A DNA stretch of 64,000 bases, taken from contig JAJTXY010000010.1 in assembly GCA_021463865.1 (NCBI GenBank), positions 1 through 64,000 on the forward strand, given 5' to 3'. The notes below the pieces were generated by a model that saw nothing but the letters and a program-made list of their open reading frames with translations, did not search any database and had not been told where the DNA came from. Both the position numbers and the translations under genes were made by a program. Within the stretch, counting starts at the first letter, position 1. Each line of letters opens with the position of its first letter. This DNA comes from Anaerolineae bacterium (GTDB lineage Bacteria > Chloroflexota > Anaerolineae > Aggregatilineales > J027). This document shows positions 17,221 through 29,983 of the stretch, one piece after another.

Positions 17221-18345
17221 TTACGAGGAAATGGTAGCCGATTCCAGATGTTCAACCCGCTGAATTAAGCCACCACCAAGACACTGATCATCTTCATAAA
17301 ATACTGCGCCCTGACCGGGAGTGATGTCTCGCAGTGGTTCATCAAAGATGACATTGACCCGGCCATCCGGGAGGGGTTCAAGAGTAGCCGGGGCAGGCTT
17401 GGCTTTATACCGAATTTTGACTTCGGCGCGGATTGCCTCAGCCGGTGGAGCACCTGCAATCCAATTAACTCGACCTGCGACAAGCCTGTCACGTCCCAGT
17501 TCATCGCGCGTGCCCACAATCACGGCATTCCGCTGGCGGTCAAGATCAAGCACATAGAGGGGGTCGCCGCTGCCGGAAATGCCCAAGCCTTTACGCTGAC
17601 CGATGGTATAATTGGGGAGGCCATCATGCGTACCAACTTGTTCCCCACGCCGATTAAGAATCGGGCCGGACATGAACAAATCTACTGGCCCGTGTTCCCG
17701 CAAAAAGCGCCGATAATCCCCATCGCCCAAAAAGCACAAATCCTGCGAATCATGTTTACTGGCGACGGGCAGACCAAACTTCGCGGCGAGTTCACGTACC
17801 TCTGGTTTGATATAGTTTCCAACTGGAAACAGGGTATGGCGAAGCTGTTCTTGTGTCATCACACTCAGGACATAAGATTGATCTTTTTCAAGACTATGGC
17901 CCTTGCGTAATTCAAATAGGCCCTCCATAGACTGGGTAATCCGCGCATAATGCCCCGTCGCCAGATAATCCGCTCCCAACGCCAACGCATTATTCAACAA
18001 CCAGTCAAAACGGATGTGCATATTGCACGCTAGGCAAGGATTAGGCGTCAATCCATCAGCGTGTTGGTCAATGAAAAACTGAACGATCTTATTACGGAAT
18101 ACGTCACGGGTATCGAGAACATAAAAGGGGATGTCCAGCATATCCGCCACACGCCGTGCATCATTCATCTGTTCCGGGGTGCAGCAGCGATTATGACCTG
18201 TCAGGCCGGGGGCAGTCTCCTCCGACCATAGGCGCATCATCATACCGATGACGTTATAACCCTGCTCAACCAGCAAAGCCGCCGCCACCGAACTATCCAC
18301 ACCACCGCTCATTGCCACCGCAACGGTAGGCAGGTTTCCTGTCAT
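17221..18345 (-). CDS. mnmA: tRNA-specific 2-thiouridylase MnmA
   Basis: 374 residues from the ATG at 18345, where the protein begins MTGNLPTVAVAMSGGVDSSV; an open frame to 18462 is an unlikely extension that would overlap the upstream gene. The PP-loop SGGVDSS binds ATP; catalytic cysteines are in TPNPCLACN and DSQDLCFLGDG; the TIGQRKGLGISG stretch is typical of the central domain. MnmA places sulfur on U34 of Glu, Gln and Lys tRNAs, taking it from a cysteine desulfurase relay. The cysteine desulfurase is the gene just upstream, 79 bp away, a common pairing. No strong Shine-Dalgarno is visible. Confidence 0.97.
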   Translation of the reverse strand: MTGNLPTVAVAMSGGVDSSVAAALLVEQGYNVIGMMMRLWSEETAPGLTGHNRCCTPEQMNDARRVADMLDIPFYVLDTRDVFRNKIVQFFIDQHADGLTPNPCLACNMHIRFDWLLNNALALGADYLATGHYARITQSMEGLFELRKGHSLEKDQSYVLSVMTQEQLRHTLFPVGNYIKPEVRELAAKFGLPVASKHDSQDLCFLGDGDYRRFLREHGPVDLFMSGPILNRRGEQVGTHDGLPNYTIGQRKGLGISGSGDPLYVLDLDRQRNAVIVGTRDELGRDRLVAGRVNWIAGAPPAEAIRAEVKIRYKAKPAPATLEPLPDGRVNVIFDEPLRDITPGQGAVFYEDDQCLGGGLIQRVEHLESATISS

Positions 18346-18424
18346 GGAATTTTTTGAACCATTTTCCAATTTATTCACATGCCCCAAATGGTAGCGGTTT
18401 TGTGGTTGAGGGTCAAGGCGAATT

Positions 18425-19597
18425 CTAGTCCAACACCCTGCTAAACCGTCGCACTCCTTCAATTACGTTGGGCATCACCTCTATAACGTAGTCAATATCA
18501 GCGTGGGTCGTGTGCCGCCCTACGGTCAACCGTAAGCCCCCCATTGCCCAATCGTGGTTATAGCCTAACGCCAACAAGACTTCCGAGGGTTCTGGATTGC
18601 CTGTCTTACAGGCGCTCCCCGACGATGCCGCAATGCCCTTCATATCAAGGTGCATCAACAGTGTGTTGCCATTAACGTGCTTAAAAACAAAACTGGCGTG
18701 AGACGGCAGCCGATGATGGCGCTCCCCAGTCAATTCTACATCGGGGATGGTTGCCAGCACCCCATCAATCAAATGGTCACGTAGATCCATAAAATGCGGA
18801 ACCCACTGATCGCGTTCGGCATAAGCGATTTCCAACGCCGTTGCCATCCCCACAATCAACGGAACGTTGTGGGTGCCACTGCGCCGACCCGCTTCATGAC
18901 TGCCGCCGGTCTGCGAGGGTAGAAGCGGGACACCCTCCCGTATATAGAGTGCCCCCACCCCTTTTGGGCCGTAAAATTTATGGGCGGACATCGAGAGCAA
19001 ATCCACTCCCAATTTTTGTACATCCACATCCAATTGGCCCGTCGCTTGCACTGCATCGGTATGGAAATACGCCCCTTTTTCGTGCGCCACCGCTGCCAAC
19101 TCCGCAATCGGCAAGATGGTCCCGATTTCATTGTTCGCCAACATCAAACTGACCAGTGCCGTATCCTCTTGGATAGCGTCGCGCAGCATGTCAGGCGTGA
19201 TATTTCCCCTGTGGGCCGGCTGCAAAAACGTCGTGGATAGGCCAAAAACTCCCTCCAATTGCTGGGCAGTACGGCTGATGGCATGGTGTTCGAGGGGGCT
19301 GGTAATCAAATGGGTACCCCGTCCCAGTTGTTTGGACGCCAATGCCACGCCACGCAGGGCCAAATTATCACCTTCCGAGCCACCGCTGGTAAACACAATC
19401 TCGTCGGGGCGACAGTTCAAGATTTTTGCCATCTTGTCGCGGGCATCTTCCATCGCCGTCTCAGCCTTGCGCCCCAGCCGATGCACCGACGATGGATTCC
19501 CAAAAATCTCCGAAAAATAGGGTATCATGGCGGCGACCACACGCTCATCTACCGGCGTCGTCGCGCTATGGTCAAGGTAAATGAAACGATCAAGCAT
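18425..19597 (-). CDS. cysteine desulfurase (IscS/NifS type)
   Basis: 390 residues from ATG 19597, which has AAGGGGG 9 nt upstream; the frame from 19624 lacks a site. The fold-type I PLP enzyme removes sulfur from cysteine for tRNA thiolation and FeS clusters. Seen: YLDHSATTPVDERV at the start, the cofactor-binding histidine region, the PLP lysine in LLSMSAHKFYGPKGVG, and the persulfide cysteine in AASSGSACKTGNPEPS. The active-site loop is the long IscS-type one. Its position directly before mnmA suggests that tRNA 2-thiolation is a main job; no iscU or regulator is beside it. Confidence 0.96.
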   Translation of the reverse strand: MLDRFIYLDHSATTPVDERVVAAMIPYFSEIFGNPSSVHRLGRKAETAMEDARDKMAKILNCRPDEIVFTSGGSEGDNLALRGVALASKQLGRGTHLITSPLEHHAISRTAQQLEGVFGLSTTFLQPAHRGNITPDMLRDAIQEDTALVSLMLANNEIGTILPIAELAAVAHEKGAYFHTDAVQATGQLDVDVQKLGVDLLSMSAHKFYGPKGVGALYIREGVPLLPSQTGGSHEAGRRSGTHNVPLIVGMATALEIAYAERDQWVPHFMDLRDHLIDGVLATIPDVELTGERHHRLPSHASFVFKHVNGNTLLMHLDMKGIAASSGSACKTGNPEPSEVLLALGYNHDWAMGGLRLTVGRHTTHADIDYVIEVMPNVIEGVRRFSRVLD

Positions 19598-19740
19598 CCC
19601 AATAAGCCCCCTTAACATTGTCAACCATTAGTTAGCATCCTTGTCATTTTACCCTAAATTGACCATCGAGCAGGGTTCATTTAAGCGATTGTAGGATATA
19701 ATCGTCCAGCGTTAAATCAAACAAAGTAATGTGAGGCCCA

Positions 19741-20619
19741 ATGCCGAGAGTCTACACATGGCGGTTCAATGTGCGCTCCTATGAAGTTGACCGCCTTGGT
19801 CACGTGAACAACGCCGTCTACCTGAATTATTTGGAAGAAGCTGCCACACGGGCCAGTGCTGACGCCGGATTTGATGGTGCATGGTACGACGCGCATGGTT
19901 GCATGTGGGTTATCCGCGAAATGCACGTGCGTTATCATGAACCTGCCCTTTATGGAGATGAACTGGAGATCCGCACATGGGTCTCCGATTTTCGGCGGGT
20001 GCGTTCCCATCGAGAATACGAAATCGTGCGAGTGCGTGATAATTGCCGCGTTCTGCGGGGTCGAGCAGATTGGGTATTCATGGATCGGGCTGAAATGCGG
20101 CCCAAGCGCCTTGTCCCAGAATTTGAAGGTGGATTCCAACCCGCCAATGCCCCTCTTGAGGATTTGGAAATCCGTCTCCCCGCTGCCGTAAACCAGACCT
20201 CTCACCAATTTATCTCTGAACGCCGTGCCCAAAGTTATGAAATTGACCAGCTAGGGCACGTTAACAACGCCAATTATCTGCGCTGGATTGAACAAGCCAC
20301 GGTGGATGCGTTGACAAGTGTGGGATGGGATACTGCCAGACTCCAAGCCGAAAATTTTTATGTTTTTGCACGGGGGCATGAACTGGAATATTTCCACGAG
20401 GCAAAAGAAGGCGACCCGATTAAAATTGTCAGTTGGGTCACGGAAAATTCGCGGGTACGGGGTGCATGGATTCATGAGATGTATAACCGCGACACAGGTG
20501 AACTTTTGGCTCGTGACTATGCGGCAGGTGTATTTTTGAAGCGGGATGGAACAAATTATCGCCCTACCCCAATGCCAGACGCCCTAACTCATGCGATAAT
20601 CACGGGAGAACGAACCTAG
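19741..20619 (+). CDS. double-hotdog acyl-CoA thioesterase (4HBT-like)
   Basis: 292 residues; GTGAGG precedes the ATG, and a TATAAT lies at 19697-19702 without a good -35. Two hotdog domains are fused in tandem, each with the YbgC/FadM-type signature: YEVDRLGHVNNAVYLNYLEE (about 13-32) and YEIDQLGHVNNANYLRWIEQ (about 165-184). Single-domain relatives hydrolyse acyl-CoA or 4-hydroxybenzoyl-CoA as dimers; this protein supplies both halves in one chain. The next gene, an ADP-forming acyl-CoA synthetase, is 56 bp downstream, fitting control of the acyl-CoA pool. Exact substrate unknown; plant-type acyl-ACP thioesterases (FatA-like) have the same two-hotdog plan and are an alternative. Confidence 0.85.
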   Translation: MPRVYTWRFNVRSYEVDRLGHVNNAVYLNYLEEAATRASADAGFDGAWYDAHGCMWVIREMHVRYHEPALYGDELEIRTWVSDFRRVRSHREYEIVRVRDNCRVLRGRADWVFMDRAEMRPKRLVPEFEGGFQPANAPLEDLEIRLPAAVNQTSHQFISERRAQSYEIDQLGHVNNANYLRWIEQATVDALTSVGWDTARLQAENFYVFARGHELEYFHEAKEGDPIKIVSWVTENSRVRGAWIHEMYNRDTGELLARDYAAGVFLKRDGTNYRPTPMPDALTHAIITGERT

Positions 20620-20675
20620 CGTAGATTTTGGGGGATATGTGCTTATAAGGTACGAAGGCGAATTGGAGGATTTGA

Positions 20676-22787
20676 ATGTTAGACGCTTTTTTCAGGCCCA
20701 ATTCTGTTGCCATCATTGGAGCAAGCCGTAACCCCAGCAAACTCGGCTATGCGGTCTTGGCAAATTTGGTCGAAAGCAAATTTACGGGTCGCATTTATCC
20801 CGTCAACCCGGCAGGCGAAGAAATCCTCGGCTATGTCTCCTTCCCACAAGTCGCTGATCTTCCCGAAATTCCTGATCTAGCTGTGATCGTCATTCCCTAC
20901 CAGCATGTCCCGGAAGCGGTACAAGCCTGCGGTGAAAAAGGCATCAAGGCAGTCGTAGTCATCAGCGCAGGTTTCCGCGAAACAGGTCGCGCCGGGTTAG
21001 AACTTGAACTCAAGGTGCTACAGATCGCCAAACAATTTGGGATGCGCTTAATCGGGCCAAACTGCTTGGGCGTGATGGACATCCACCACCCGGTCAATGT
21101 CACCTTTGCGGCGGGTGGGATGCCGATGAAAGGCTCAATCGCGTTCATGAGCCAGTCCGGGGCATTAGGGACGGCTGTCTTGGACATGAGCATGGGCAAC
21201 AACAAACACATCGGCTTCAGCGCCTTTGTGAGTCTCGGCAACAAGGGCGATGTCAGTGAAATAGACCTCATGCGCTATTGGGCCGACGACCCCAACACCA
21301 AAGTCATTTTGGCCTATTCTGAAGGACTACCCAGCGGACAAGAATTTATGAAGGTCGCACGTGAGGTTAGCCGCAAAAAACCCGTCATCATGCTCAAAAG
21401 TGGCGTCACCCAATCCGGCCAAAAAGCCGTTTCGTCGCATACAGGTTCATTGGCCGGGGCAGAACAGGCCTATAATGCCGCGTTTTATCAAAGCGGGGTG
21501 CTGCGTGTAAACAATCTCCAAACCCTGTTTGACCACGCGGTTGCTTTTGCCTATCAACCCCTGCTCAAAGGCAATCGTATCGCCATTGTCACCAACGCAG
21601 GCGGGCCGGGGATTTTGGCAACCGACGCGCTGGAAAAAGCCAATTTACAACTGGCCCGTCTGGAAAACGCGACGATCAAGGCTTTGGAAGAATTTTTGCC
21701 CGATGCCGCCAGCGCCGCTAATCCGGTAGACGTGTTAGGTGATGCCCGCGCAGATCGTTATGAATTTGCCCTCAAACACGTCGCCGCCGATCCCAACGTG
21801 GACGGGATGATTGTCATCCTAACCCCACAGGCTATGACCGAAATTGACGCCACTGCCCACGCCATCGGCAAATTGACTGCTGAAATTGATAAACCCGTGT
21901 TGGGTTGTTTGATGGGCGATCATCGGGTGCAGACCGGGATTGAAATCATGGCGAAGTTCTACACAGTGCCCAACTATGCCTTCCCCGAACGCGCCGCCCA
22001 CGCCTTTGCCGCCATGCGCGATTACAACGAAGCCCGTAAACGTGATACAGGTGAAATCCGCAAATTTGAAGTAGATCAAGATCGCGTCAGAGCAATATTT
22101 GAAAAAGTCCGTGCCGAGAATCGCGTTTCGATGATTGAAGCCGAAAGCCGCGAGGTCTTTGCTGCCTATGGCTTCCGAATGCCGCGCAGTGAACTCGCCA
22201 GCACCCCCGACGAAGCAGTGCGTTTGGCAGACGAAATGGGCTATCCGGTGGTGTTAAAAATCGCCAGCCCCGATATTCTCCATAAGACAGAGGTCGGCGG
22301 GGTCAAGGTCAATTTGCACAATGCCACCGAAGTCCGTGATGCTTTTGAATTGATGGTTTATCGCGCCACGCGCTATGTCCCCGGCGCAAATATTTGGGGC
22401 TGTCTGGTACAAGAAATGGTGCCACCGGGGCTTGAGGTTCTGTTAGGCATGAGTCGAGACCCCCAATTCGGTGCGCTGGTGACTTTTGGGCTGGGTGGAA
22501 TTTATGTGGAAGTGCTCAAAGATGTGACCTTCCGCATCGCGCCGTTTGGCGAAACGGATGCCAGCACCATGCTGCGTGAAATTCGGGCTGCGCATTTATT
22601 AGATGGCGTGCGTGGGCAAAAACCCGCTGATAAGGATGCCCTAACCGATGCGTTACAGCGCATCAGCCAATTAGTAACGGATTTCCCAGAGATTGCCGAG
22701 TTGGACATCAATCCACTCTTTGTCTATGAAAAAGGCCGGGGTGTGTTAGCATTGGACGCACGTATTATTTTGCAGGCTCGTCAATAG
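20676..22787 (+). CDS. ADP-forming acetate/acyl-CoA synthetase, fused subunits
   Basis: 703 residues; GGAGG lies 7 nt before the ATG. Domains: CoA-binding Rossmann (about 1-130, IIGASRNPSKLGYAVLANL), two succinyl-CoA-ligase-like domains (about 150-430) with the phosphohistidine loop SSHTGSLAG, and a C-terminal ATP-grasp domain (about 480-703, VVLKIASPDILHKTEVGGV). The enzyme turns acyl-CoA, ADP and phosphate into acid, CoA and ATP, conserving energy during fermentation, or runs in reverse. Alpha and beta parts are in one chain as in many bacteria. Substrate range (acetyl-, propionyl-, aryl-CoA) cannot be told; related lysine acetyltransferases have an extra GNAT domain that is absent here. 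Confidence 0.93.
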   Translation: MLDAFFRPNSVAIIGASRNPSKLGYAVLANLVESKFTGRIYPVNPAGEEILGYVSFPQVADLPEIPDLAVIVIPYQHVPEAVQACGEKGIKAVVVISAGFRETGRAGLELELKVLQIAKQFGMRLIGPNCLGVMDIHHPVNVTFAAGGMPMKGSIAFMSQSGALGTAVLDMSMGNNKHIGFSAFVSLGNKGDVSEIDLMRYWADDPNTKVILAYSEGLPSGQEFMKVAREVSRKKPVIMLKSGVTQSGQKAVSSHTGSLAGAEQAYNAAFYQSGVLRVNNLQTLFDHAVAFAYQPLLKGNRIAIVTNAGGPGILATDALEKANLQLARLENATIKALEEFLPDAASAANPVDVLGDARADRYEFALKHVAADPNVDGMIVILTPQAMTEIDATAHAIGKLTAEIDKPVLGCLMGDHRVQTGIEIMAKFYTVPNYAFPERAAHAFAAMRDYNEARKRDTGEIRKFEVDQDRVRAIFEKVRAENRVSMIEAESREVFAAYGFRMPRSELASTPDEAVRLADEMGYPVVLKIASPDILHKTEVGGVKVNLHNATEVRDAFELMVYRATRYVPGANIWGCLVQEMVPPGLEVLLGMSRDPQFGALVTFGLGGIYVEVLKDVTFRIAPFGETDASTMLREIRAAHLLDGVRGQKPADKDALTDALQRISQLVTDFPEIAELDINPLFVYEKGRGVLALDARIILQARQ

Positions 22788-22859
22788 CCGCAAATCATCG
22801 GAGCAAGGAGAGAACCTGTTTTTCTTTTTCGTGTCCCCGTTTTTTAAATACTTACGGTT

Positions 22860-22899
22860 GGCTGTATGGTGCTTGTCGTCTGCATCCCACAGCCTTTTT
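22860..22899 (+). terminator. intrinsic terminator after the acyl-CoA synthetase gene
   Basis: ggctgt (22860-22865) pairs with acagcc (22889-22894); inner bases ggtgc and gcatcc extend the stem; five T follow at 22895-22899. It separates the synthetase from the next gene at 22921. Confidence 0.75.
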
Positions 22900-22920
22900 C
22901 AGAGAAAGGATTTTGATTAG

Positions 22921-25339
<2,419 letters not shown>

Positions 25340-25350
25340 GACGGAATTCT

Positions 25351-26823
25351 ATGTTAAACATGATTGATGGGAAGCGCACTAAAATTGTTGCAACCATCGG
25401 CCCTGCTTCCGGAAATGAAGCTGTGCTGCGTAAGATGATTCAAAATGGTCTAGATGTAGCACGAATCAACTTCAGTCATGGGACGCATGAAACACATGCC
25501 GAAAATATCGCCCTGATTCGCCGCCTTGCCGAAGAAGAAAAGGCAGTGGTGGCGATCATGGGTGATTTGCAAGGGCCGAAAATTCGCTTGGGTGGCTTAA
25601 CCCCAGACCCATTGCCTATCAAGCCGGGAGATGAGATTATTCTCACCTCCCGACCCAATCCGGATCAAAGCAAAAAACACTTACCACTCCCCCACCCTGA
25701 ATTTGTCAAAGACATCCGGGCAGGCAATCGGCTGCTGCTGGACGATGGTGATATTGAATTGACGGTTAAAACCCGCTATGGCGACGATTTGGTGTGTGAA
25801 GTTGTAGTTGGTAATGAACTCAAGAGCCGCAAAGGGGTCACGGCATTAGGGGCAAATTTATCCCTCTCTGCTTTGACCGACAAAGACCGCGCCGATGTGG
25901 TTTTTGCCCTTGAACAAAACCTTGACTATCTAGCCATGTCGTTTGTCCGCAGTGCGGATGATATGCGCGAACTGCGCTGGCTGGTGCGGCATCATGGCGG
26001 CGACGTGTGGTTGATTGCCAAGATTGAAAAAACGGAGGCTATCGAGAATTTTGAAGAGATTTTACAGCATTCCGATGGCATCATGGTGGCACGCGGAGAC
26101 CTAGGGGTGGAGCTACCCGCCGCCGAAGTACCCGTCCGACAAAAACACATCATCCGCCGCTGCAATCAAGTCGGCAAACCGGTTATCACCGCGACACAAA
26201 TGCTCAATAGCATGGTCAGCAATCCCCGCCCCACCCGCGCCGAAGCCAGCGACGTTGCCAATGCGATTTTTGACGGCACTGATGCAATCATGCTCTCCGC
26301 CGAAAGCGCCAGCGGCAAATACCCGGTAGAATCTGTCGCAATGATGACAGAAATTGCCAAAATCGCCGAGGCGCATTTGCTGGAAAACAGCAACGAGAAA
26401 ATGTGGCGGGGCTTTGGCGAAGCGGTCACGGAAAACATCTCTGAGGCCATTAGCTATGCGACCAGTGTGATGGCCCACGAACTGCGGGCAAAAATGATTG
26501 TCACCAGCACATGGACAGGTTACACGGCCCAGCGGGTGGCTCGGCAGCGACCCTTGACCCCGATTGTCTGTGTTACCCCCCATCGCGGCACCTATCAACG
26601 CATGGCGCTGGTATGGGGCGTGCTGCCCATTTTGGTTGAAGAATTCGCCTCTATTGACGATATGATCAGAATTGTCGTCCAGACCGCCGTTGAACGTGAA
26701 CTCATCGAAATCAACGACATTATGATTATCATCGCGGGTGTACCATTTGGGGCAGGCGGTCAAACCAACTTCGTCAAGATTCATCGCGTCGGCGAATCTG
26801 GCGAAGTAGAACAAGAATTATAG
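25351..26823 (+). CDS. pyk: pyruvate kinase
   Basis: 490 residues. The barrel shows RTKIVATIGPAS, INFSHGTHETH, the active-site lysine and metal ligands in IAKIEKTEAIENF, MVARGDLGVELP, and the PTRAEASDVANAIFDGTD helix. The B domain is inserted after GDLQGPKIR. The C-terminal allosteric domain (about 360-490) is present without the extra PEP-utilising domain of some Gram-positive enzymes. Transfers phosphate from PEP to ADP. Lies 11 bp after eno and before a terminator; MLNMIDGKRTK allows a start at the fourth codon as well. Confidence 0.98.
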   Translation: MLNMIDGKRTKIVATIGPASGNEAVLRKMIQNGLDVARINFSHGTHETHAENIALIRRLAEEEKAVVAIMGDLQGPKIRLGGLTPDPLPIKPGDEIILTSRPNPDQSKKHLPLPHPEFVKDIRAGNRLLLDDGDIELTVKTRYGDDLVCEVVVGNELKSRKGVTALGANLSLSALTDKDRADVVFALEQNLDYLAMSFVRSADDMRELRWLVRHHGGDVWLIAKIEKTEAIENFEEILQHSDGIMVARGDLGVELPAAEVPVRQKHIIRRCNQVGKPVITATQMLNSMVSNPRPTRAEASDVANAIFDGTDAIMLSAESASGKYPVESVAMMTEIAKIAEAHLLENSNEKMWRGFGEAVTENISEAISYATSVMAHELRAKMIVTSTWTGYTAQRVARQRPLTPIVCVTPHRGTYQRMALVWGVLPILVEEFASIDDMIRIVVQTAVERELIEINDIMIIIAGVPFGAGGQTNFVKIHRVGESGEVEQEL

Positions 26824-26850
26824 ACCCCTCTCATCACTCAAAATCATACG

Positions 26851-26877
26851 ATAGGCGGGTCTCACTCGCCTATTTTT
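26851..26877 (+). terminator. intrinsic terminator of eno-pyk
   Basis: ataggcg (26851-26857) and cgcctat (26867-26873) form a stem with a 9-nt loop, followed by a T-rich run. The run touches the stop codon of the convergent tlyA-like gene at 26876. Confidence 0.75.
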
Positions 26878-27676
26878 ATTCAGGCTCACTTGGCTGTGGA
26901 ACAATCTGGTCTATCAGGGGTAGGATGTCCGTTTTGGCGTGGGCGGGCGACCATTGCAGCCATACCAAAAACTCACGATTGCCCTTCGGTCCAGTAATCT
27001 GACTTTCCACCAGACCGCTCACGGTATAATCCATCGCTTGCGCTGCACTTAACACATCCAACAATACGGCGCGATGAGTCGCCGCATCTTTAATCACGCC
27101 ATCGCCCTTATCAACTTCGGTCTTGCCTGCCTCGAATTGGGGTTTTATCAGGCCAATCACATCGGCGGTAGGGGTTAGCCAATCCGCAATAGTAGGCAGC
27201 AACATTTTGAGCGAGATAAAACTGGCATCAATGACAACCAGCGCAATTGGTTCGGGCAGATTATCTAAATAACGGGCATTGGTGCGCTCCATGACCACCA
27301 CCCGTGCGTCGTCGCGTAATTTGACCGCCAACTGTCCATATCCTACATCAATCGCGTAGACCTTCGCCGCCCCTCGTTGCAATAGGCAGTCAGTGAACCC
27401 CCCTGTGCTTGCTCCGACATCGGCACAAATTCGGCCTTCTGCCACTACCGGAAAATGCTGAAGCGCCCCTTCCAATTTTAATCCGCCTCGGCTGACAAAC
27501 TGCGCCGCTTTTTTGAGAGTGACATCGGCATCGGCGAGCACGGACACCCCCGGTTTAGTGCGCAGTTCGCCATTCACCATTATTTCGCCTGCTAGGATGT
27601 AACGCTGGGCCATTTCGCGGCTCGGCGCTAACCCAAGTTCATGCACCAACACATCCAGTCGTTTCTTCTGTGCCAC
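26876..27676 (-). CDS. tlyA: TlyA-type rRNA 2'-O-methyltransferase
   Basis: 266 residues, GTG start (MAQKKRLDVLVHELGLAPSR). An S4 RNA-binding domain covers about residues 5-65, followed by an FtsJ-like Rossmann methyltransferase domain: SRGGLKLEGAL, ADVGASTGGFTDCLLQRGA (SAM site), VYAIDVGYGQL, and VVIDASFISLKMLLP, IGLIKPQFEAG. TlyA methylates ribose in 16S and 23S rRNA (C1409 and C1920 in mycobacteria) and its loss gives capreomycin resistance; some homologues are called haemolysins. Last of three tightly packed minus-strand genes (7-bp gap to the VOC gene). Confidence 0.93.
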   Translation of the reverse strand: MAQKKRLDVLVHELGLAPSREMAQRYILAGEIMVNGELRTKPGVSVLADADVTLKKAAQFVSRGGLKLEGALQHFPVVAEGRICADVGASTGGFTDCLLQRGAAKVYAIDVGYGQLAVKLRDDARVVVMERTNARYLDNLPEPIALVVIDASFISLKMLLPTIADWLTPTADVIGLIKPQFEAGKTEVDKGDGVIKDAATHRAVLLDVLSAAQAMDYTVSGLVESQITGPKGNREFLVWLQWSPAHAKTDILPLIDQIVPQPSEPE

Positions 27677-27683
27677 CTAATTA

Positions 27684-28873
<1,190 letters not shown>

Positions 28874-28983
28874 GCCGCAATTTTCTCCTAAGCAATCGTT
28901 TCTAAAATCATAACCTACTTACCGACGACCACCAACTGTTAGGCGACTGAAAGGCCAACGCGCCTAATCGAACTGTGTACCTG

Positions 28984-28992
28984 TGATATAAT
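28984..28992 (+). promoter_or_regulatory. extended -10 promoter element
   Basis: TGATATAAT matches the extended -10 pattern TGnTATAAT exactly; no good -35 is seen 17 nt upstream. It would start transcription near 28999, just before the prenyltransferase gene. Confidence 0.55.
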
Positions 28993-29010
28993 TCTGGCGG
29001 GGCTGCTTTT

Positions 29011-29973
29011 TTGAATGACCCACTTGGAAAGGCTGAAAATCGCTTGAATACTGTCATGCAATCTGCCATGTCGCTTTGGGGCGGAATTCCTGCTTCGGTA
29101 CGTGGACTCATCCGTACCATGCGCCCCAAACAGTGGTCAAAAAATGGCTTTGTATTTATGGGCATCCTGTTTGATGCTCGCCTATTTGATCTGGATGCAC
29201 TTTGGCGCGTGTTGGTAGCTTTTTGGCTTTTTTCACTGACGGCCAGTTCCGTCTATATCATGAATGACCTTGTGGATATTGAGCGTGATCGGCTGCACCC
29301 TAAAAAGAAAAATCGCCCCCTACCCTCCGGTCAATTACCCATTGGTCTAGCAAAGACCGCAGCGGTGGTCTTGCCCCTATTGTCTATTGGTTTGGGGTTT
29401 TTAGTGAATTGGCAATTGGCAGCGGTGCTGGCGGGCTATATGGGCCTGCAAATCGCCTACAGCTTCTATCTCAAAAATCAGGTACTGTTGGATGTTTTTG
29501 CAATCGCGGCAGGCTTTGTTCTGCGCACGATTGCGGGTGTAGTCGCCATTGAAGTTACCAATTTTTCGGCGTGGCTCTATGTCTGCGCGGGGCTGTTATC
29601 GCTGTTTTTGGCGATTGGCAAGCGACGGCAAGAATTGGTACTGCTGCAAGGGGATGCCGAAAAAGTCCGCGATACCTACAAGGGCTATAACATGCCCCTG
29701 TTGGATGATATGCTGCGACTGGTCGTCACCAGCGTTGCCCTCGCCTATACCCTGTATGCCGCAGAGTCAGAGACCGCCCTTGTAGACGCTGAATATATGC
29801 TGCTGACCGTGCCCTTCGTCTATTATGGTCTGTTCCGCTACCTGTATGTGATTCATCGGCTTGGTAAGGGTGGCGACCCTACCGAAGTATTGTTTGAAGA
29901 TCGGCCCTTGCTCGTCGGGATTGGGTTGTGGGGTCTACTGGTGGTTTTCCTTCTATATGTGGTCGCAAAGTAG
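29011..29973 (+). CDS. UbiA-family decaprenyl-phosphate phosphoribosyltransferase-like
   Basis: 320 residues from TTG 29011; an in-frame ATG at 29056 is an alternative start, since neither has a strong Shine-Dalgarno. The family mark TMRPKQWSKNGFVFMG is followed by the first Asp motif NDLVDIERDRLHPKKKNRPL and a second in LLDVFAIAAGFVLRTIAG. Eight or nine membrane helices. This subgroup of UbiA enzymes moves phosphoribose onto polyprenyl phosphate (as in mycobacterial arabinan precursor synthesis). In a bacterium without known arabinan the product may feed another glycan. Mevalonate kinase follows 10 bp later, tying the pair to isoprenoid lipid supply. Confidence 0.88.
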   Translation: MNDPLGKAENRLNTVMQSAMSLWGGIPASVRGLIRTMRPKQWSKNGFVFMGILFDARLFDLDALWRVLVAFWLFSLTASSVYIMNDLVDIERDRLHPKKKNRPLPSGQLPIGLAKTAAVVLPLLSIGLGFLVNWQLAAVLAGYMGLQIAYSFYLKNQVLLDVFAIAAGFVLRTIAGVVAIEVTNFSAWLYVCAGLLSLFLAIGKRRQELVLLQGDAEKVRDTYKGYNMPLLDDMLRLVVTSVALAYTLYAAESETALVDAEYMLLTVPFVYYGLFRYLYVIHRLGKGGDPTEVLFEDRPLLVGIGLWGLLVVFLLYVVAK

Positions 29974-29983
29974 CCAACTCGTA

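Noticed and set aside
18346-18462. N-terminal extension of mnmA
   Set aside because: It overlaps the upstream cysteine desulfurase and has no relation to MnmA; the family starts at the ATG at 18345.
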